Below, piece after piece: positions 1 to 8,069 of a stretch of 14,607 nucleotides of DNA. The stretch spans positions 1 through 14,607 of the forward strand of contig JAJAZK010000415.1 of assembly GCA_026785765.1 (NCBI GenBank). Reading direction: 5' to 3'. Source of the stretch: Rhodoferax sp. (GTDB taxonomy: Bacteria; Pseudomonadota; Gammaproteobacteria; Burkholderiales; Burkholderiaceae_C). The notes under the pieces were generated by a model that saw only the letters and a program-made list of their open reading frames with translations, searched no databases and was not told the DNA's origin. Positions within the stretch are counted from its first letter, which is position 1. The number at the start of each line of letters is the position of its first letter. The translations under genes and the position numbers were made by a program.

Positions 1-182
1 GCCATGGGGTGGCGCTGACCGGCATGGCGGGGCGGTTGGTGGCCGAGGCCGTGGCCGGCCAGTCGGAGCGCTTCGACGTGTTCGCCCGTCTGCGCCATCG
101 GGCGTTTCCGGGCGGGCGCCTGTTGCGAACCCCAAGCCTGGCGCTGGCGATGTGGTTCCAGCAATTGCGTGACGTGTTGTAA
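1..182 (+). CDS. puuB: C-terminal end of PuuB-type gamma-glutamylputrescine oxidase (5' partial)
   Basis: Only the last 59 codons are present, read from position 3 and ending in TAA at 180-182. The visible peptide begins HGVALTGMAGRLVAEAV and continues through ERFDVFARLRHRAFPGG to a final LRDVL. This is the usual C-terminus of FAD-dependent DadA/PuuB amine oxidases: the HGV-x-LT-x-x-AG helix borders the FAD site and is followed by a RFD..R.RHR.FPGG tail. PuuB oxidises gamma-glutamylputrescine to gamma-glutamyl-gamma-aminobutyraldehyde, releasing peroxide and ammonia, the second step of the Puu pathway. The puuD and puuA genes a few hundred bases on support puuB over other family members such as glycine or sarcosine oxidases. 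Substrate assignment is therefore from context; the fold is from sequence. Confidence 0.8.
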   Translation, partial: HGVALTGMAGRLVAEAVAGQSERFDVFARLRHRAFPGGRLLRTPSLALAMWFQQLRDVL

Positions 183-330
183 AAGCTGGATACTGCGCCG
201 TTTTCAACCCCCGCGTCTGGTGATGCAATCGAAATTGCCGACCGAGGCGGAGTCTGTGACCAGCGGCCCCCATGCGCCAGTGCAGTGTTGCGCGTCATGC
301 GGAACTTATCAGGCATACCTCAGACCCGAA

Positions 331-358
331 GCCCGCCGCAGGGGCCCCTGTGGCGGGC
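331..358. terminator. Large GC-rich hairpin between convergent genes, possible bidirectional terminator
   Basis: Arms GCCCGCC (331-337) and GGCGGGC (352-358) pair perfectly, and the pairing continues inward through one G-T wobble into CAGGGG/CCCCTG. The element is thus an almost perfect 28-base palindrome. It lies in the 235-base gap between the stops of puuB (plus) and the MocR gene (minus), where a two-way terminator is expected. No clear T-run follows on either strand, so it may act as a transcript-end stabiliser or a dispersed repeat rather than a classical intrinsic terminator. The rest of 183-417 shows no gene I can support. Confidence 0.45.
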
Positions 359-417
359 GCCTTGCAGGACGAGAATTGCTTACTGGTTGCTCAAGTCTCC
401 AACAGTGCATCAGCGGG

Positions 418-1902
418 TTACGCCGCAGCTTTCTCCTTTGCATGGGTAAGTTCTGCAGCAATTGCTTTTGCCAACACCGGCCCCCACTGTTCTATTGCCT
501 GCAGCGGCGCATAACCGTAACCGATGACGAGGCCACGCAGGTCGCGGCGCTGCATGCAGTAGGCGGACAGCGGCCGCACGGTCATTCCCAGTTGCCCGAC
601 GCGCCGTGCGACGGCGCTGTCGTCGACCGCTTCCGGCAGGCGCAGGCATAAATGGAGGCCTTGCTCGGCGCCGCTGATCCAGGCCCCACGCACCAGACAG
701 GGTTTGAGTGCCGCCAGCAGACTGCTGCGCCGTTGCGCATAACTGGCGCGGGCACGGCGCAAGGCACTGGCGAAATGGCCCATGGCGATGAACTCCGCGA
801 GCGCCGCCTGCAGCGGCATCTGGCCAGGGCGGTTCAGGTCGTAATGGGCTTGCTTGAAAGCCTCCACCAGGCTGCGCGGCACCACCAGATAACCCAGTTT
901 GAGTCCGGGATAAAGCACTTTCGAGAACGAGCCCATGTACAACACGCGCTCGTCGGTGTCGAGTCCGGCCAGTGACGACAGGGGCGGCCCGTCGAAGCGA
1001 AACTCGCTGTCGTAGTCGTCCTCCAGAATCCAGGCGCGCTGCGTGCGCGCGATGCCCAGCAACTGGTGGCGGCGTTGCAATGACATCACGGCGCCGGTAG
1101 GGTATTGGTGCGATGGGGTCAGATAGATCAGCCGCGGCGGGGTCTTGTCGTCCTGAGGCCCGGGCGCCATGCCTTCCTCGTCCACTGGCACCGGGTGCAG
1201 CTTCAGGCCGGTCGCCATGAACGCCTTGATCGCACCCCAGTAGGCCGGATCCTCTATCCACACCGTATCCTGGTAGTCGGCCAGCATCTGGGCGCACAAC
1301 TCCAGCGACTGCTGGGTTCCGCTGGTGATGATCACCTGATAAAGGTCCAGCGTGACACTGCGAAACAGCCGCAGGTAGTCCGCGACCGCCCGGCGCAGCG
1401 GGGCGTGACCACCGCCGTAGCTGTAGTCGAGCATGTCCGGGTAGGTCATGCGCCAGTGTTTGTTCTGCAGGCGCTGCCACAACGCCACCGGGAAGGCGCT
1501 GAAATCGGCCAGTCCCGGGGTGAATGGCTGGATTTCCAGTTCTGCGGCGGAAAAGGCTGTCGCGAGCTCCTGCCCGCGGCGCGACAACGCACGCGCCTGT
1601 TGCGCCAGCGCCGGCGGGCGCCGCCGCGCGGTCTTGGCCACCCCTTCGTTGACATAGGTGCCGCTGCCCACGCGGCTGCACAGGAATCCCTCTACTGCCA
1701 GTTGTTCCAGCGCCGCTACTACCGTGTTGCGCGACAGACCCATATCGTTCGCCAGTTCGCGGCTCGATGGCAGCCGTTCGCCCGGTTTGAGAACCGCAAG
1801 TTGCAGTGCGGCGCGCAAACCCTCGTACAACTGGCGATGCAGCGGCATTGGCGGCTGCGTGCGTAGTTGTGTGATGTGGCTGATCAGGAACTCGGAGAGC
1901 AT
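418..1902 (-). CDS. MocR/PdxR-family GntR regulator with aminotransferase-like domain
   Basis: This 494-residue transcription factor has an N-terminal winged helix (about 18-84, with PLHRQLYEGLR, GERLPSSRELA, LSRNTVVAALEQL and VGSGTYV) joined to a fold-type I PLP aminotransferase-like domain (about 120-490). PLP-site features are TPSHQYPTG (262-270), EDDYDSEFR (294-302) and SFSK (325-328), where Lys328 should carry PLP. MocR proteins sense PLP or a PLP-amine/amino acid adduct and usually control a divergent neighbour, here puuD. I chose ATG at 1902 because a GTG at 1935 lies inside the spacer of a perfect inverted repeat (1924-1947). That GTG does have a GAGG about 10 bases upstream and would add 11 residues, so the start is uncertain. 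The role as regulator of the polyamine cluster is inferred from position; the exact ligand is unknown. Confidence 0.9.
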   Translation of the reverse strand: MLSEFLISHITQLRTQPPMPLHRQLYEGLRAALQLAVLKPGERLPSSRELANDMGLSRNTVVAALEQLAVEGFLCSRVGSGTYVNEGVAKTARRRPPALAQQARALSRRGQELATAFSAAELEIQPFTPGLADFSAFPVALWQRLQNKHWRMTYPDMLDYSYGGGHAPLRRAVADYLRLFRSVTLDLYQVIITSGTQQSLELCAQMLADYQDTVWIEDPAYWGAIKAFMATGLKLHPVPVDEEGMAPGPQDDKTPPRLIYLTPSHQYPTGAVMSLQRRHQLLGIARTQRAWILEDDYDSEFRFDGPPLSSLAGLDTDERVLYMGSFSKVLYPGLKLGYLVVPRSLVEAFKQAHYDLNRPGQMPLQAALAEFIAMGHFASALRRARASYAQRRSSLLAALKPCLVRGAWISGAEQGLHLCLRLPEAVDDSAVARRVGQLGMTVRPLSAYCMQRRDLRGLVIGYGYAPLQAIEQWGPVLAKAIAAELTHAKEKAAA

Positions 1903-1923
1903 CGCGTGGTGGCTGCAAGGGTG

Positions 1924-1947
1924 GGCAAGTGGCACCTTCCACTTGCC
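1924..1947. promoter_or_regulatory. Perfect 9-bp inverted repeat, candidate MocR operator
   Basis: GGCAAGTGG (1924-1932) and CCACTTGCC (1939-1947) are perfectly complementary arms separated by six bases. They lie in the divergent region between the MocR gene and puuD, 22 bases upstream of the chosen MocR start and about 70 bases before puuD. A second CCACTTG half-site occurs at 1997-2003, exactly 58 bases on. Binding by the adjacent MocR protein is inferred. Confidence 0.5.
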
Positions 1948-1983
1948 TCAAATGGCCCTCATTGTCATCCAATCGGGCGCGCA

Positions 1984-2004
1984 CAATGTGGCAGTACCAC
2001 TTGG
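1984..2004. promoter_or_regulatory. Second, imperfect CCACTTG-type dyad before puuD
   Basis: CAATGTGG (1984-1991) faces CCACTTGG (1997-2004) across five bases, matching the upstream repeat apart from a one-base bulge. It is immediately upstream of the puuD start at 2016. Two like sites 58 bases apart would suit a MocR dimer contacting both, as spaced repeats do for GabR, but this is inference. No convincing -35/-10 pair was found: TTGTCA at 1962 has only a poor CACAAT partner, 14 bases downstream. Confidence 0.35.
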
Positions 2005-2015
2005 ACGCCCGCTTC

Positions 2016-2795
2016 ATGAATACGACACCGTGCATGGTTTGGCTGCCGTTGGACCATCGCCAACTCGGCGAAGACGGTCAACAGATGCCGTATCTGGCGC
2101 TGGGTGACAAATATGCCAGGGCCGTCAAGGACAGCGTTGGGGCGGTGCCGGTGCTGTTCCCTTTGGCCGCGACCGGGCAGATCGACACTTTGCTGGGATT
2201 GGTGGATGGCGTGTTGTTGACTGGCTCGCCGTCGAATGTCCATCCCGCGCAGTTTTTCGAGGCTGTGACAGACCCTGGTTTGGCGCTGGACCCGCAGCGC
2301 GACGCGCTGACCCTGCCTTTGATCCGGGCCTGCCTTGCGCAGCAGGTGCCACTGCTGGGGCTGTGCCGCGGGTTGCAGGAGATCAATGTCGCTCTCGGGG
2401 GTGCGTTGCACCAGTCGGTGCATGCCGTCGCCGGGTTGGCGGACCACCGCGAACCTGTTGGCGCGTCGCTCGACGTGCAATACGGAGCGGCGCATAACGT
2501 CGAGTTCCGTGCCGGATCGCCTTTTGCCGATTGGGCCGGCGCTGCCCGGGCACAAGTGAATTCGCTGCACGGCCAGGGCGTGCAGCGGCTGGCACCTGGA
2601 CTGCTGGTGGAAGCGGTTGCCGACGACGGCCTGGTCGAGGCGTTCTCGGTACAAGGGGCGGCCGGCTTTGCGTATGCCGTGCAATGGCATCCGGAATGGC
2701 GCAGCACGGAGAATGCGTTTTCTGCGGCAATTTTCAAGGCTTTTGGCGACGCGTGCCGCGCGCGCCACGCCAGGCGGACGGCGGTCCCAGCGTGA
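2016..2795 (+). CDS. puuD: Gamma-glutamyl-GABA hydrolase, class I glutamine amidotransferase fold
   Basis: PuuD cleaves gamma-glutamyl-GABA to glutamate and GABA, the last Puu step, in the cytoplasm. The 259-residue protein (E. coli PuuD is about 254) shows the full peptidase C26 set: LTGSPSNVHP near 68-77, nucleophile elbow GLCRGLQE with Cys117, VNSLHGQG near 181-188, and VQWHPEW with His225 and Glu227 completing the triad. The start at 2016 was chosen over an upstream in-frame codon at 1929, which would overlap the operator region and add non-homologous residues; ATG 2034 is an alternative. The ribosome site is weak. It is the first gene of the run divergent from the MocR regulator, with puuA 22 bases downstream, so co-transcription is likely. 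Confidence 0.93.
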   Translation: MNTTPCMVWLPLDHRQLGEDGQQMPYLALGDKYARAVKDSVGAVPVLFPLAATGQIDTLLGLVDGVLLTGSPSNVHPAQFFEAVTDPGLALDPQRDALTLPLIRACLAQQVPLLGLCRGLQEINVALGGALHQSVHAVAGLADHREPVGASLDVQYGAAHNVEFRAGSPFADWAGAARAQVNSLHGQGVQRLAPGLLVEAVADDGLVEAFSVQGAAGFAYAVQWHPEWRSTENAFSAAIFKAFGDACRARHARRTAVPA

Positions 2796-2817
2796 CCGGG
2801 AAATCAAGGAAAAGTCG

Positions 2818-4185
2818 ATGACTGAAGAAAAAGTGATGAATTTCAACGACCTGGAGCAGTGGCTCAATGAGCGCCGGGTCACCGAGGTGGAGTGTCTGGT
2901 GCCCGACCTGACAGGGGTAGCGCGCGGCAAGATCGTGCCGCGCGGCAAGTTCACCGAAGATCGCGGCATGCGTTTGCCGCAAGCCGTCGTGGCGATGGGG
3001 GTAACGGGTGAGTTCCCGGAGAGTGGGCCTTATTACGACGTGATCGACCCGACCGACAAGGACATGCAACTGCGCCCGGATCCGTCCACGGTGCGCATCG
3101 TGCCGTGGGCCACCGACCCGACTGCGCAGGTGATCCACGACTGCTTTGACCATGACGGCAAACTGGTGCCGTTCGCGCCGCGCAGCGTGTTGCGCCGGGT
3201 TTGTGATCTGTTTGCCGCTGAAGGCCTGCAGCCGATTGTGGCGCCCGAACTGGAGTTTTACCTGACCGCGCGCAACACCGACCCGAACACCCTGTTGCGG
3301 CCGCCGGTGGGGCGCAGCGGGCGTGCCGAGACCTCGCGCCAGGCTTACAGCATCGACGCGGTCAACGAGTTCGATCCCCTGTTCGAGGAGATCTACGATT
3401 ACTCCGACAAAATGGAGCTTAACGTGGACACCTTGATCCACGAAGTCGGTGCTGGCCAGATGGAGATCAACTTCTTCCACGCCAAACCGTTGGGCCTGGC
3501 CGACGAGGTGTTTTTCTTCAAGCGCACAGTGCGAGAGGCCGCGTTGCGCCACGACATGTACGCCACCTTCATGGCCAAGCCGATCGAGGGGGAGCCGGGC
3601 AGCGCGATGCATGTGCACCAGAGCATCCTGAGCACCCAGACCGGGCTGAATATTTTCAGCAACGAGGACGGTACCCCGTCCGAGGCGTTCATGCACTACA
3701 TCGGTGGCTTGCAGCGTTACATCCCGGCAGCGATGGTGCTGGTGGCGCCGTATGTCAACAGCTATCGCCGACTGTCACGCAACACGGCGGCCCCAATCAA
3801 CATCGAGTGGGGTTACGACAACCGCACGGTGGGCATCCGTTCGCCGATTTCCTCGCCGCAGGCGCGCCGCGTCGAGAACCGGGTGATCGGCGCCGACGCC
3901 AATCCGTATGTGGCCCTGGCTATGACCCTGGCCTGCGGTTACCTGGGCCTGAAAAACAAGATCAAGCCCAAGGCGCAGATGAAGGGGGACGCCTATTTGT
4001 CGCCGTATTCGTTGCCGCGCAGCCTGGGTGAGGCGCTGGACTGGCTGCGCCGGGAGTCGGATCTGCATGAGGTGCTGGGCAAGGAGTTCATCACCGTCTA
4101 CTCGGAGATCAAGGAGCTGGAGTTTGACGAGTTCATGAAGGTGATCTCGCCCTGGGAGCGCGAGCACCTGCTGCTACACGTCTGA
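2818..4185 (+). CDS. puuA: Gamma-glutamylputrescine synthetase, glutamine synthetase family
   Basis: PuuA ligates glutamate to putrescine with ATP, committing it to the gamma-glutamyl route. The 455-residue protein has the complete glutamine synthetase fold: N-terminal beta-grasp (about 10-110, with DLTGVARGKIVPRGKF) and catalytic domain with APELEFYL (142-149), HEVGAGQMEINFF (208-220, metal ligands Glu209 and Glu216), GSAMHVHQS (261-269), NSYRRLS (314-320), RTVGIRSP (336-343) and RVENRVIGADANPY (351-364, Glu353). The ending WEREHLLLHV is intact. AAGGA at 2806-2810 sits seven bases before ATG 2818, fixing the start; the upstream in-frame extension overlaps puuD and is not real. Assignment as PuuA rather than GlnA rests on the recalled PuuA-like N-terminus and the puuD/puuB context. 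The amine could also be another di- or monoamine. Confidence 0.92.
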   Translation: MTEEKVMNFNDLEQWLNERRVTEVECLVPDLTGVARGKIVPRGKFTEDRGMRLPQAVVAMGVTGEFPESGPYYDVIDPTDKDMQLRPDPSTVRIVPWATDPTAQVIHDCFDHDGKLVPFAPRSVLRRVCDLFAAEGLQPIVAPELEFYLTARNTDPNTLLRPPVGRSGRAETSRQAYSIDAVNEFDPLFEEIYDYSDKMELNVDTLIHEVGAGQMEINFFHAKPLGLADEVFFFKRTVREAALRHDMYATFMAKPIEGEPGSAMHVHQSILSTQTGLNIFSNEDGTPSEAFMHYIGGLQRYIPAAMVLVAPYVNSYRRLSRNTAAPINIEWGYDNRTVGIRSPISSPQARRVENRVIGADANPYVALAMTLACGYLGLKNKIKPKAQMKGDAYLSPYSLPRSLGEALDWLRRESDLHEVLGKEFITVYSEIKELEFDEFMKVISPWEREHLLLHV

Positions 4186-4223
4186 ACCTTTTATCCCGCG
4201 CCTGGCGCACACCGGAACCGCCC

Positions 4224-5621
4224 ATGAACACCGTCGTCGATACCAAGCTGATCCAGCAACTGGACAGTGAGCACTTTCTGCACCCGTTCACCGACTTCAA
4301 GGATCTTGCCACGCGCGGCGCCCGCGTGATCACGAAAGCCGAGGACATTTATATCTGGGACTCCGACGGCGCGCGCCTGCTTGACGCCATGAGTGGCCTG
4401 TGGTGTGTCAACGTCGGTTATGGTCGGCGCGAGCTCGCCGACGCGGCACACCAGCAGATGATGACGCTGCCCTTTTACAACAGCTTCTTCCAGACCACCA
4501 ACGTGCCGGCGGTGGAGCTGGCGACCAAGCTGGCGAGTCTGGCGCCACGCGCTGGCGAACGCAGTTTCGAGCATGTTTTTTACTCGTCGAGTGGCAGCGA
4601 AAGTAACGATTCCAACGTACGCATGGTGCGGCGCTACTGGGATCTGCTGGGCCAGCCGCAGCGCAAGGTCATCATCAGCCGCAACAATGCCTACCATGGC
4701 AGCACCATGGCGGGTGCGTCGCTCGGCGGCATGGGTGGCATGCACGCCCAGGGCGATCTGCCCATTCCCAACATCACCCATATCGAGCAGCCGTACTACT
4801 TTGGCCTGGGGCGCCGCGGCGAGACGGCCGAGGAGTTCGGGTTGCGCGCTGCGGGCTGGCTGGAAGAAAAGATCCTCGCGCTCGGACCGGAGAAGGTGGC
4901 GGCCTTCATCGCCGAGCCGGTGCAGGGCGCCGGCGGCGTCATCATTGCGCCCGAAACCTATTGGCCCGAGATCCAGCGCATCGTAGACCGGTACGGCATC
5001 CTGTTGATCAGTGATGAGGTAATCTGTGCGTTTGGTCGGCTTGGGCACTGGTTTGCTTACGAGAAGTTTGGCTACCGCCCCGATTTGGTGACTTTCGCCA
5101 AGGCCGTGACCAGTGGCTATATTCCTCTGGGCGGCGTGATGGTGGGGAACCGGGTTGCAAAGGTGCTGATCGATCAAGGCGGAGAGTTCAACCACGGTTA
5201 CACCTACAGCGGCCATCCGGTCGCCTGCGCCGTCGGGCTGGCGAATGTCAATTTGATGGAGCGCGAACAACTGCCACAGCGCGTGCGCACCGATATTGGC
5301 CCATATCTTGCGAGTCTTTTTTTGAAGCTGAACGAGCATCCACTGGTGGGTCTGGCGGAGACCTGTGGCCTGGTCGCGGGCCTGGCCTTGGTGCGCAACA
5401 AGCACAGTGGCGAGGGTTTCGATCCGGCGCATGGCGTTGGCATGGTCTGTCGGGGCCATTGTTTTCGCAATGGCCTGATCATGCGCGCAGTAGGGGACCG
5501 GATGATCATCGCGCCGCCACTGACGATCACCCATGCCCAGGTGGATGAGATGATGGCCTTGATCACGCGCTGTCTGGACCTGACGCTGGAGGACGCCAAG
5601 AGGAACGGCTGGTTGCAATGA
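4224..5621 (+). CDS. spuC: Putrescine--pyruvate type class III aminotransferase (SpuC-like)
   Basis: This 465-residue class III PLP aminotransferase would convert putrescine (and perhaps cadaverine or spermidine) to 4-aminobutyraldehyde with pyruvate as acceptor. Motifs: HPFTDF (20-25), DAMSGLWCVNVGYGR (54-68), SSSGSESND (121-129), AYHGST (156-161), AEPVQGAGGV (230-239), LLISDEVICAFGR (260-272, Asp264 binds the PLP ring nitrogen), TFAKAVTSGYIPLGG (290-304, Schiff-base Lys293), GYTYSGHP (325-332). The order and wording match SpuC/omega-transaminases, and the length is typical. It lies 38 bases after puuA, with GGAA just upstream of ATG 4224. Its presence with puuABD means the cluster encodes both the transamination and the gamma-glutamylation entry. 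Substrate is inferred from context; other amines are possible. Confidence 0.88.
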   Translation: MNTVVDTKLIQQLDSEHFLHPFTDFKDLATRGARVITKAEDIYIWDSDGARLLDAMSGLWCVNVGYGRRELADAAHQQMMTLPFYNSFFQTTNVPAVELATKLASLAPRAGERSFEHVFYSSSGSESNDSNVRMVRRYWDLLGQPQRKVIISRNNAYHGSTMAGASLGGMGGMHAQGDLPIPNITHIEQPYYFGLGRRGETAEEFGLRAAGWLEEKILALGPEKVAAFIAEPVQGAGGVIIAPETYWPEIQRIVDRYGILLISDEVICAFGRLGHWFAYEKFGYRPDLVTFAKAVTSGYIPLGGVMVGNRVAKVLIDQGGEFNHGYTYSGHPVACAVGLANVNLMEREQLPQRVRTDIGPYLASLFLKLNEHPLVGLAETCGLVAGLALVRNKHSGEGFDPAHGVGMVCRGHCFRNGLIMRAVGDRMIIAPPLTITHAQVDEMMALITRCLDLTLEDAKRNGWLQ

Positions 5622-5643
5622 TGGGCTGTGGTCGGCGTAAGGG

Positions 5644-5690
5644 ATTGCCTGAGTACCCGGCATTGCAGTTTGTGCCTAATATTGCATTGC
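5644..5690 (+). repeat. Four ATTGC repeats in the spuC-potF gap
   Basis: The 144-base gap before potF holds ATTGC at 5644, 5662, 5681 and 5686; two copies extend to GCATTGC (5660-5666 and 5684-5690, 24 bases apart). The longer gap here than elsewhere in the run suggests an internal promoter for the transport genes, but I could not identify a convincing -35/-10 pair. Repeats this short can be chance. Confidence 0.25.
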
Positions 5691-5765
5691 GTTCAGTCAG
5701 CCGGGTGGCTTTGTCTGTGCGGGCCTTGTGCTGTTTTTGGTTGAGATTGACTTAAGGAGTAACAC

Positions 5766-6899
5766 ATGCGGGCTGGTTCTGACCGTCGGGGTGTTGGGTG
5801 TTTGCTGGCCGGCCTGTGCGCTGCCGGGCTGATGCTGGGGCTGGTTGCGCCGGTCGGCGCGCAGCAGGAAGAAAAGGTGCTCAATATCTACAACTGGTCC
5901 GACTACATCGGCCCCGACGTGATCAAGAATTTCGAGAAGGAGACCGGCATCAAGGTGCGTTACGACAACTTTGACAGCAACGAAATCCTGCATGCCAAGC
6001 TGGTGGCGGGCAAGACCGGTTACGACATCGTGGTGCCGTCGAGCCACTGGGCGGCGATCCAGATGTCGGGCGGGCTGCTGGCCAAGCTGGACAAGTCCAA
6101 GTTGCCGAACCTGAAAAACATGGACCCGGACATCCAGAGCCAGATTGCCAAGCTCGACCCTGGCAACGACCATCTGGTGACCTGGTTATGGGGTTACACC
6201 ACCATCGGCATCAATGTCGACAAGGTCCGGGCCGTGCTCGGTGCGGAGCCGTTGCCCGACAACGTCTGGGAACTGGTGTTCAACCCCAAATACATCAGCC
6301 GGCTCAAGTCGTGCGGTGTCAGCATGCTCGACGCCGGCTCCGAGGTACTGCCGCCGGCACTGCAGTACCTGGGCAAGGATCCGTTCACCAACAGCGCGTC
6401 CGACTACAACGAAGCGGCGGCACTGCTCAAGTCGATCCGCCCGTTTGTCACCTTGTTCAGCTCCTCGGGTTACATCAACGACATGGTGAACGGCTCGATC
6501 TGCGTTGCGCTGGGCTGGTCGGGCGACATTTCGATTGCGCGCCAGCGTGCCATCGATATTAAATCCGGCCAGAAAATTGAGGCTCTGATACCCAAGAAGG
6601 GCGGCCTGCTGTTCTTCGACACCATGGCCATTCCGTCCGACGCGCCGCGCCCGAACAACGCGCATCTGTTCATCAACTACATCATGCGCCCGGAAGTGCA
6701 TGCGTCCCTGTCCAACCAGGTCCTGTACGCCAATCCGAACAAGGAGGCGCGCAAGTTTGTGGTGCCGGACGTGGCGAACAACCAGGCGGTATTTCCGACA
6801 CCAGCCCAGCTGGCGACGATGGTGGCACCCAAACCCATGACCAACGACACACGGCGGCTGCAGACCCGCGTCTACACCGCTTTCAAGACCGGACGCTGA
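5766..6899 (+). CDS. potF: Periplasmic putrescine-binding protein of the PotFGHI ABC importer
   Basis: The 377-residue precursor has a basic N-terminus, a hydrophobic core (about 11-30) and a probable signal peptidase site after VGA (30-32). The mature part is a family 1 polyamine-binding protein. Ligand residues known from E. coli PotF recur at a constant offset of seven: Trp44, Ser45, Asp46 and Tyr47 in NWSDY; Ser92; Trp251 and Asp254 in GWSGD; Phe283; Asp285; Tyr321 in YANPN. This complete match favours real polyamine binding, with putrescine most likely. A strong AAGGAGT at 5754-5760, five bases before ATG 5766, supports high expression and fixes the start. potG begins four bases after its stop. 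The 144-base upstream gap could hold a separate promoter. Confidence 0.93.
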   Translation: MRAGSDRRGVGCLLAGLCAAGLMLGLVAPVGAQQEEKVLNIYNWSDYIGPDVIKNFEKETGIKVRYDNFDSNEILHAKLVAGKTGYDIVVPSSHWAAIQMSGGLLAKLDKSKLPNLKNMDPDIQSQIAKLDPGNDHLVTWLWGYTTIGINVDKVRAVLGAEPLPDNVWELVFNPKYISRLKSCGVSMLDAGSEVLPPALQYLGKDPFTNSASDYNEAAALLKSIRPFVTLFSSSGYINDMVNGSICVALGWSGDISIARQRAIDIKSGQKIEALIPKKGGLLFFDTMAIPSDAPRPNNAHLFINYIMRPEVHASLSNQVLYANPNKEARKFVVPDVANNQAVFPTPAQLATMVAPKPMTNDTRRLQTRVYTAFKTGR

Positions 6900-6903
6900 G
6901 CCA

Positions 6904-8061
6904 ATGGCGGTCGTGGCGCAGCAAATGGCGCGGCAAGCGGGTGGAGCATCCGCTGTGCCGTTCCTGCAAATCGTATCCGTGGTCAAGCAGTTTGGCGATG
7001 CGGTGGCGGTTGACAGTGTCTCGCTGACGATCGGCAAGGGCGAAATCTTCGCCCTGCTGGGTTCGTCGGGATGTGGCAAATCGACCCTGCTGCGCATGCT
7101 CGGCGGCTTCGAGGTGCCGACGTCGGGCCAGATTCTGCTCGAAGGGCAGGATCTAGTGCGGTTGCCGCCGGACGAACGCCCGGTGAACATGATGTTCCAG
7201 AGTTACGCATTGTTTCCGCACCTCACGGTCTGGGATAACGTGGCGTTCGGCCTTCGCCGTGATGGTCTACCCAAGGACGAGATCAGTTCGCGGGTCGAGA
7301 AGATGCTGGCCATGGTGCAACTCACCGCCTACGCCAAACGCAAGCCGCACCAACTCTCGGGCGGACAGCAGCAGCGCGTGGCGCTGGCGCGCAGCCTGGT
7401 CAAGCGGCCCAAGCTGCTGTTGCTGGACGAACCGCTGGGCGCGCTGGACAAGAAGTTGCGCGAACGCACCCAGCTCGAGGTGGTGGACATCATCCACCAG
7501 GTGGGGGTGACCTGTGTCATGGTCACCCACGACCAGGAAGAAGCCATGACGATGGCGACCCGCATCGGCGTCATGAGTGAGGGCAAGATTCTGCAGGTGG
7601 GCCGCCCCGGCGACATCTACGAAACACCCAATTGCACCTTTGTGGCTGACTTCATCGGCAGCGTGAACCTGTTCAAGGGCCGGGTCACCGTGGACGAGGC
7701 GGACCATGTGATTGTCGATACGCCGGAATGCCGCCACTATGTCAGCCATGGCATCACCGGCACGCCCGACATGGAGGTGCAGATCGCCGTACGGCCCGAG
7801 AAGATCGGTATCCAGGAGGGGCCGCCAACGGCGCAGGATTACGACAATCCGGCCGAGCTGGGGTTCAATTGCGCCCGCGGGACGATCCGTGACCTGGCGT
7901 ACCTGGGCAGCCAGACCATCTACCACGTGGTGCTTGACAGCGGCACCGTGGTCAAGGTCACCAAAGCCAACGATGCGCGCCACGACGAGGTCAAACTGGC
8001 CAGTGGTGACAGCGTGCATGTGTGGTGGTGGGGCAGCGACTTGGTCGTTTTGATCCAGTAA
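6904..8061 (+). CDS. potG: Polyamine ABC importer ATPase
   Basis: The 385-residue ATPase would energise putrescine import as a homodimer on the inner face of the membrane. Walker A GSSGCGKST (53-61), Q-loop Gln99 in MMFQS, signature LSGGQQQR (151-158), Walker B LLLLDE (171-176), D-loop near ALD (180-182) and switch His209 in VTHD are all present. The C-terminal third (about 250-385) resembles the TOBE regulatory domain of PotA/PotG proteins, with FIGSVNLFKG and VRPEK. ATG 6904 follows the potF stop by four bases, implying tight coupling despite a poor Shine-Dalgarno sequence. potH begins eight bases after its TAA. Confidence 0.94.
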   Translation: MAVVAQQMARQAGGASAVPFLQIVSVVKQFGDAVAVDSVSLTIGKGEIFALLGSSGCGKSTLLRMLGGFEVPTSGQILLEGQDLVRLPPDERPVNMMFQSYALFPHLTVWDNVAFGLRRDGLPKDEISSRVEKMLAMVQLTAYAKRKPHQLSGGQQQRVALARSLVKRPKLLLLDEPLGALDKKLRERTQLEVVDIIHQVGVTCVMVTHDQEEAMTMATRIGVMSEGKILQVGRPGDIYETPNCTFVADFIGSVNLFKGRVTVDEADHVIVDTPECRHYVSHGITGTPDMEVQIAVRPEKIGIQEGPPTAQDYDNPAELGFNCARGTIRDLAYLGSQTIYHVVLDSGTVVKVTKANDARHDEVKLASGDSVHVWWWGSDLVVLIQ

Positions 8062-8069
8062 GGCCACCA

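Noticed and set aside
169..651. A 160-codon plus-strand frame after puuB
   Set aside because: It runs through the convergent hairpin and into the antisense of the MocR gene, has no ribosome site, and its Cys/Arg-rich product resembles no family.
410..2035. A 541-codon minus-strand frame overlapping the MocR gene in another phase
   Set aside because: Its product is a low-complexity Arg/Ala/Gly-rich sequence, whereas the neighbouring phase encodes a complete MocR protein with HTH and PLP-site motifs.
4191..5663. A 490-codon open frame on the minus strand opposite spuC
   Set aside because: It is a mirror of a GC-rich gene: the plus-strand product has full class III aminotransferase motifs, while the minus-strand product is rich in His, Gln and Arg with no recognisable family.
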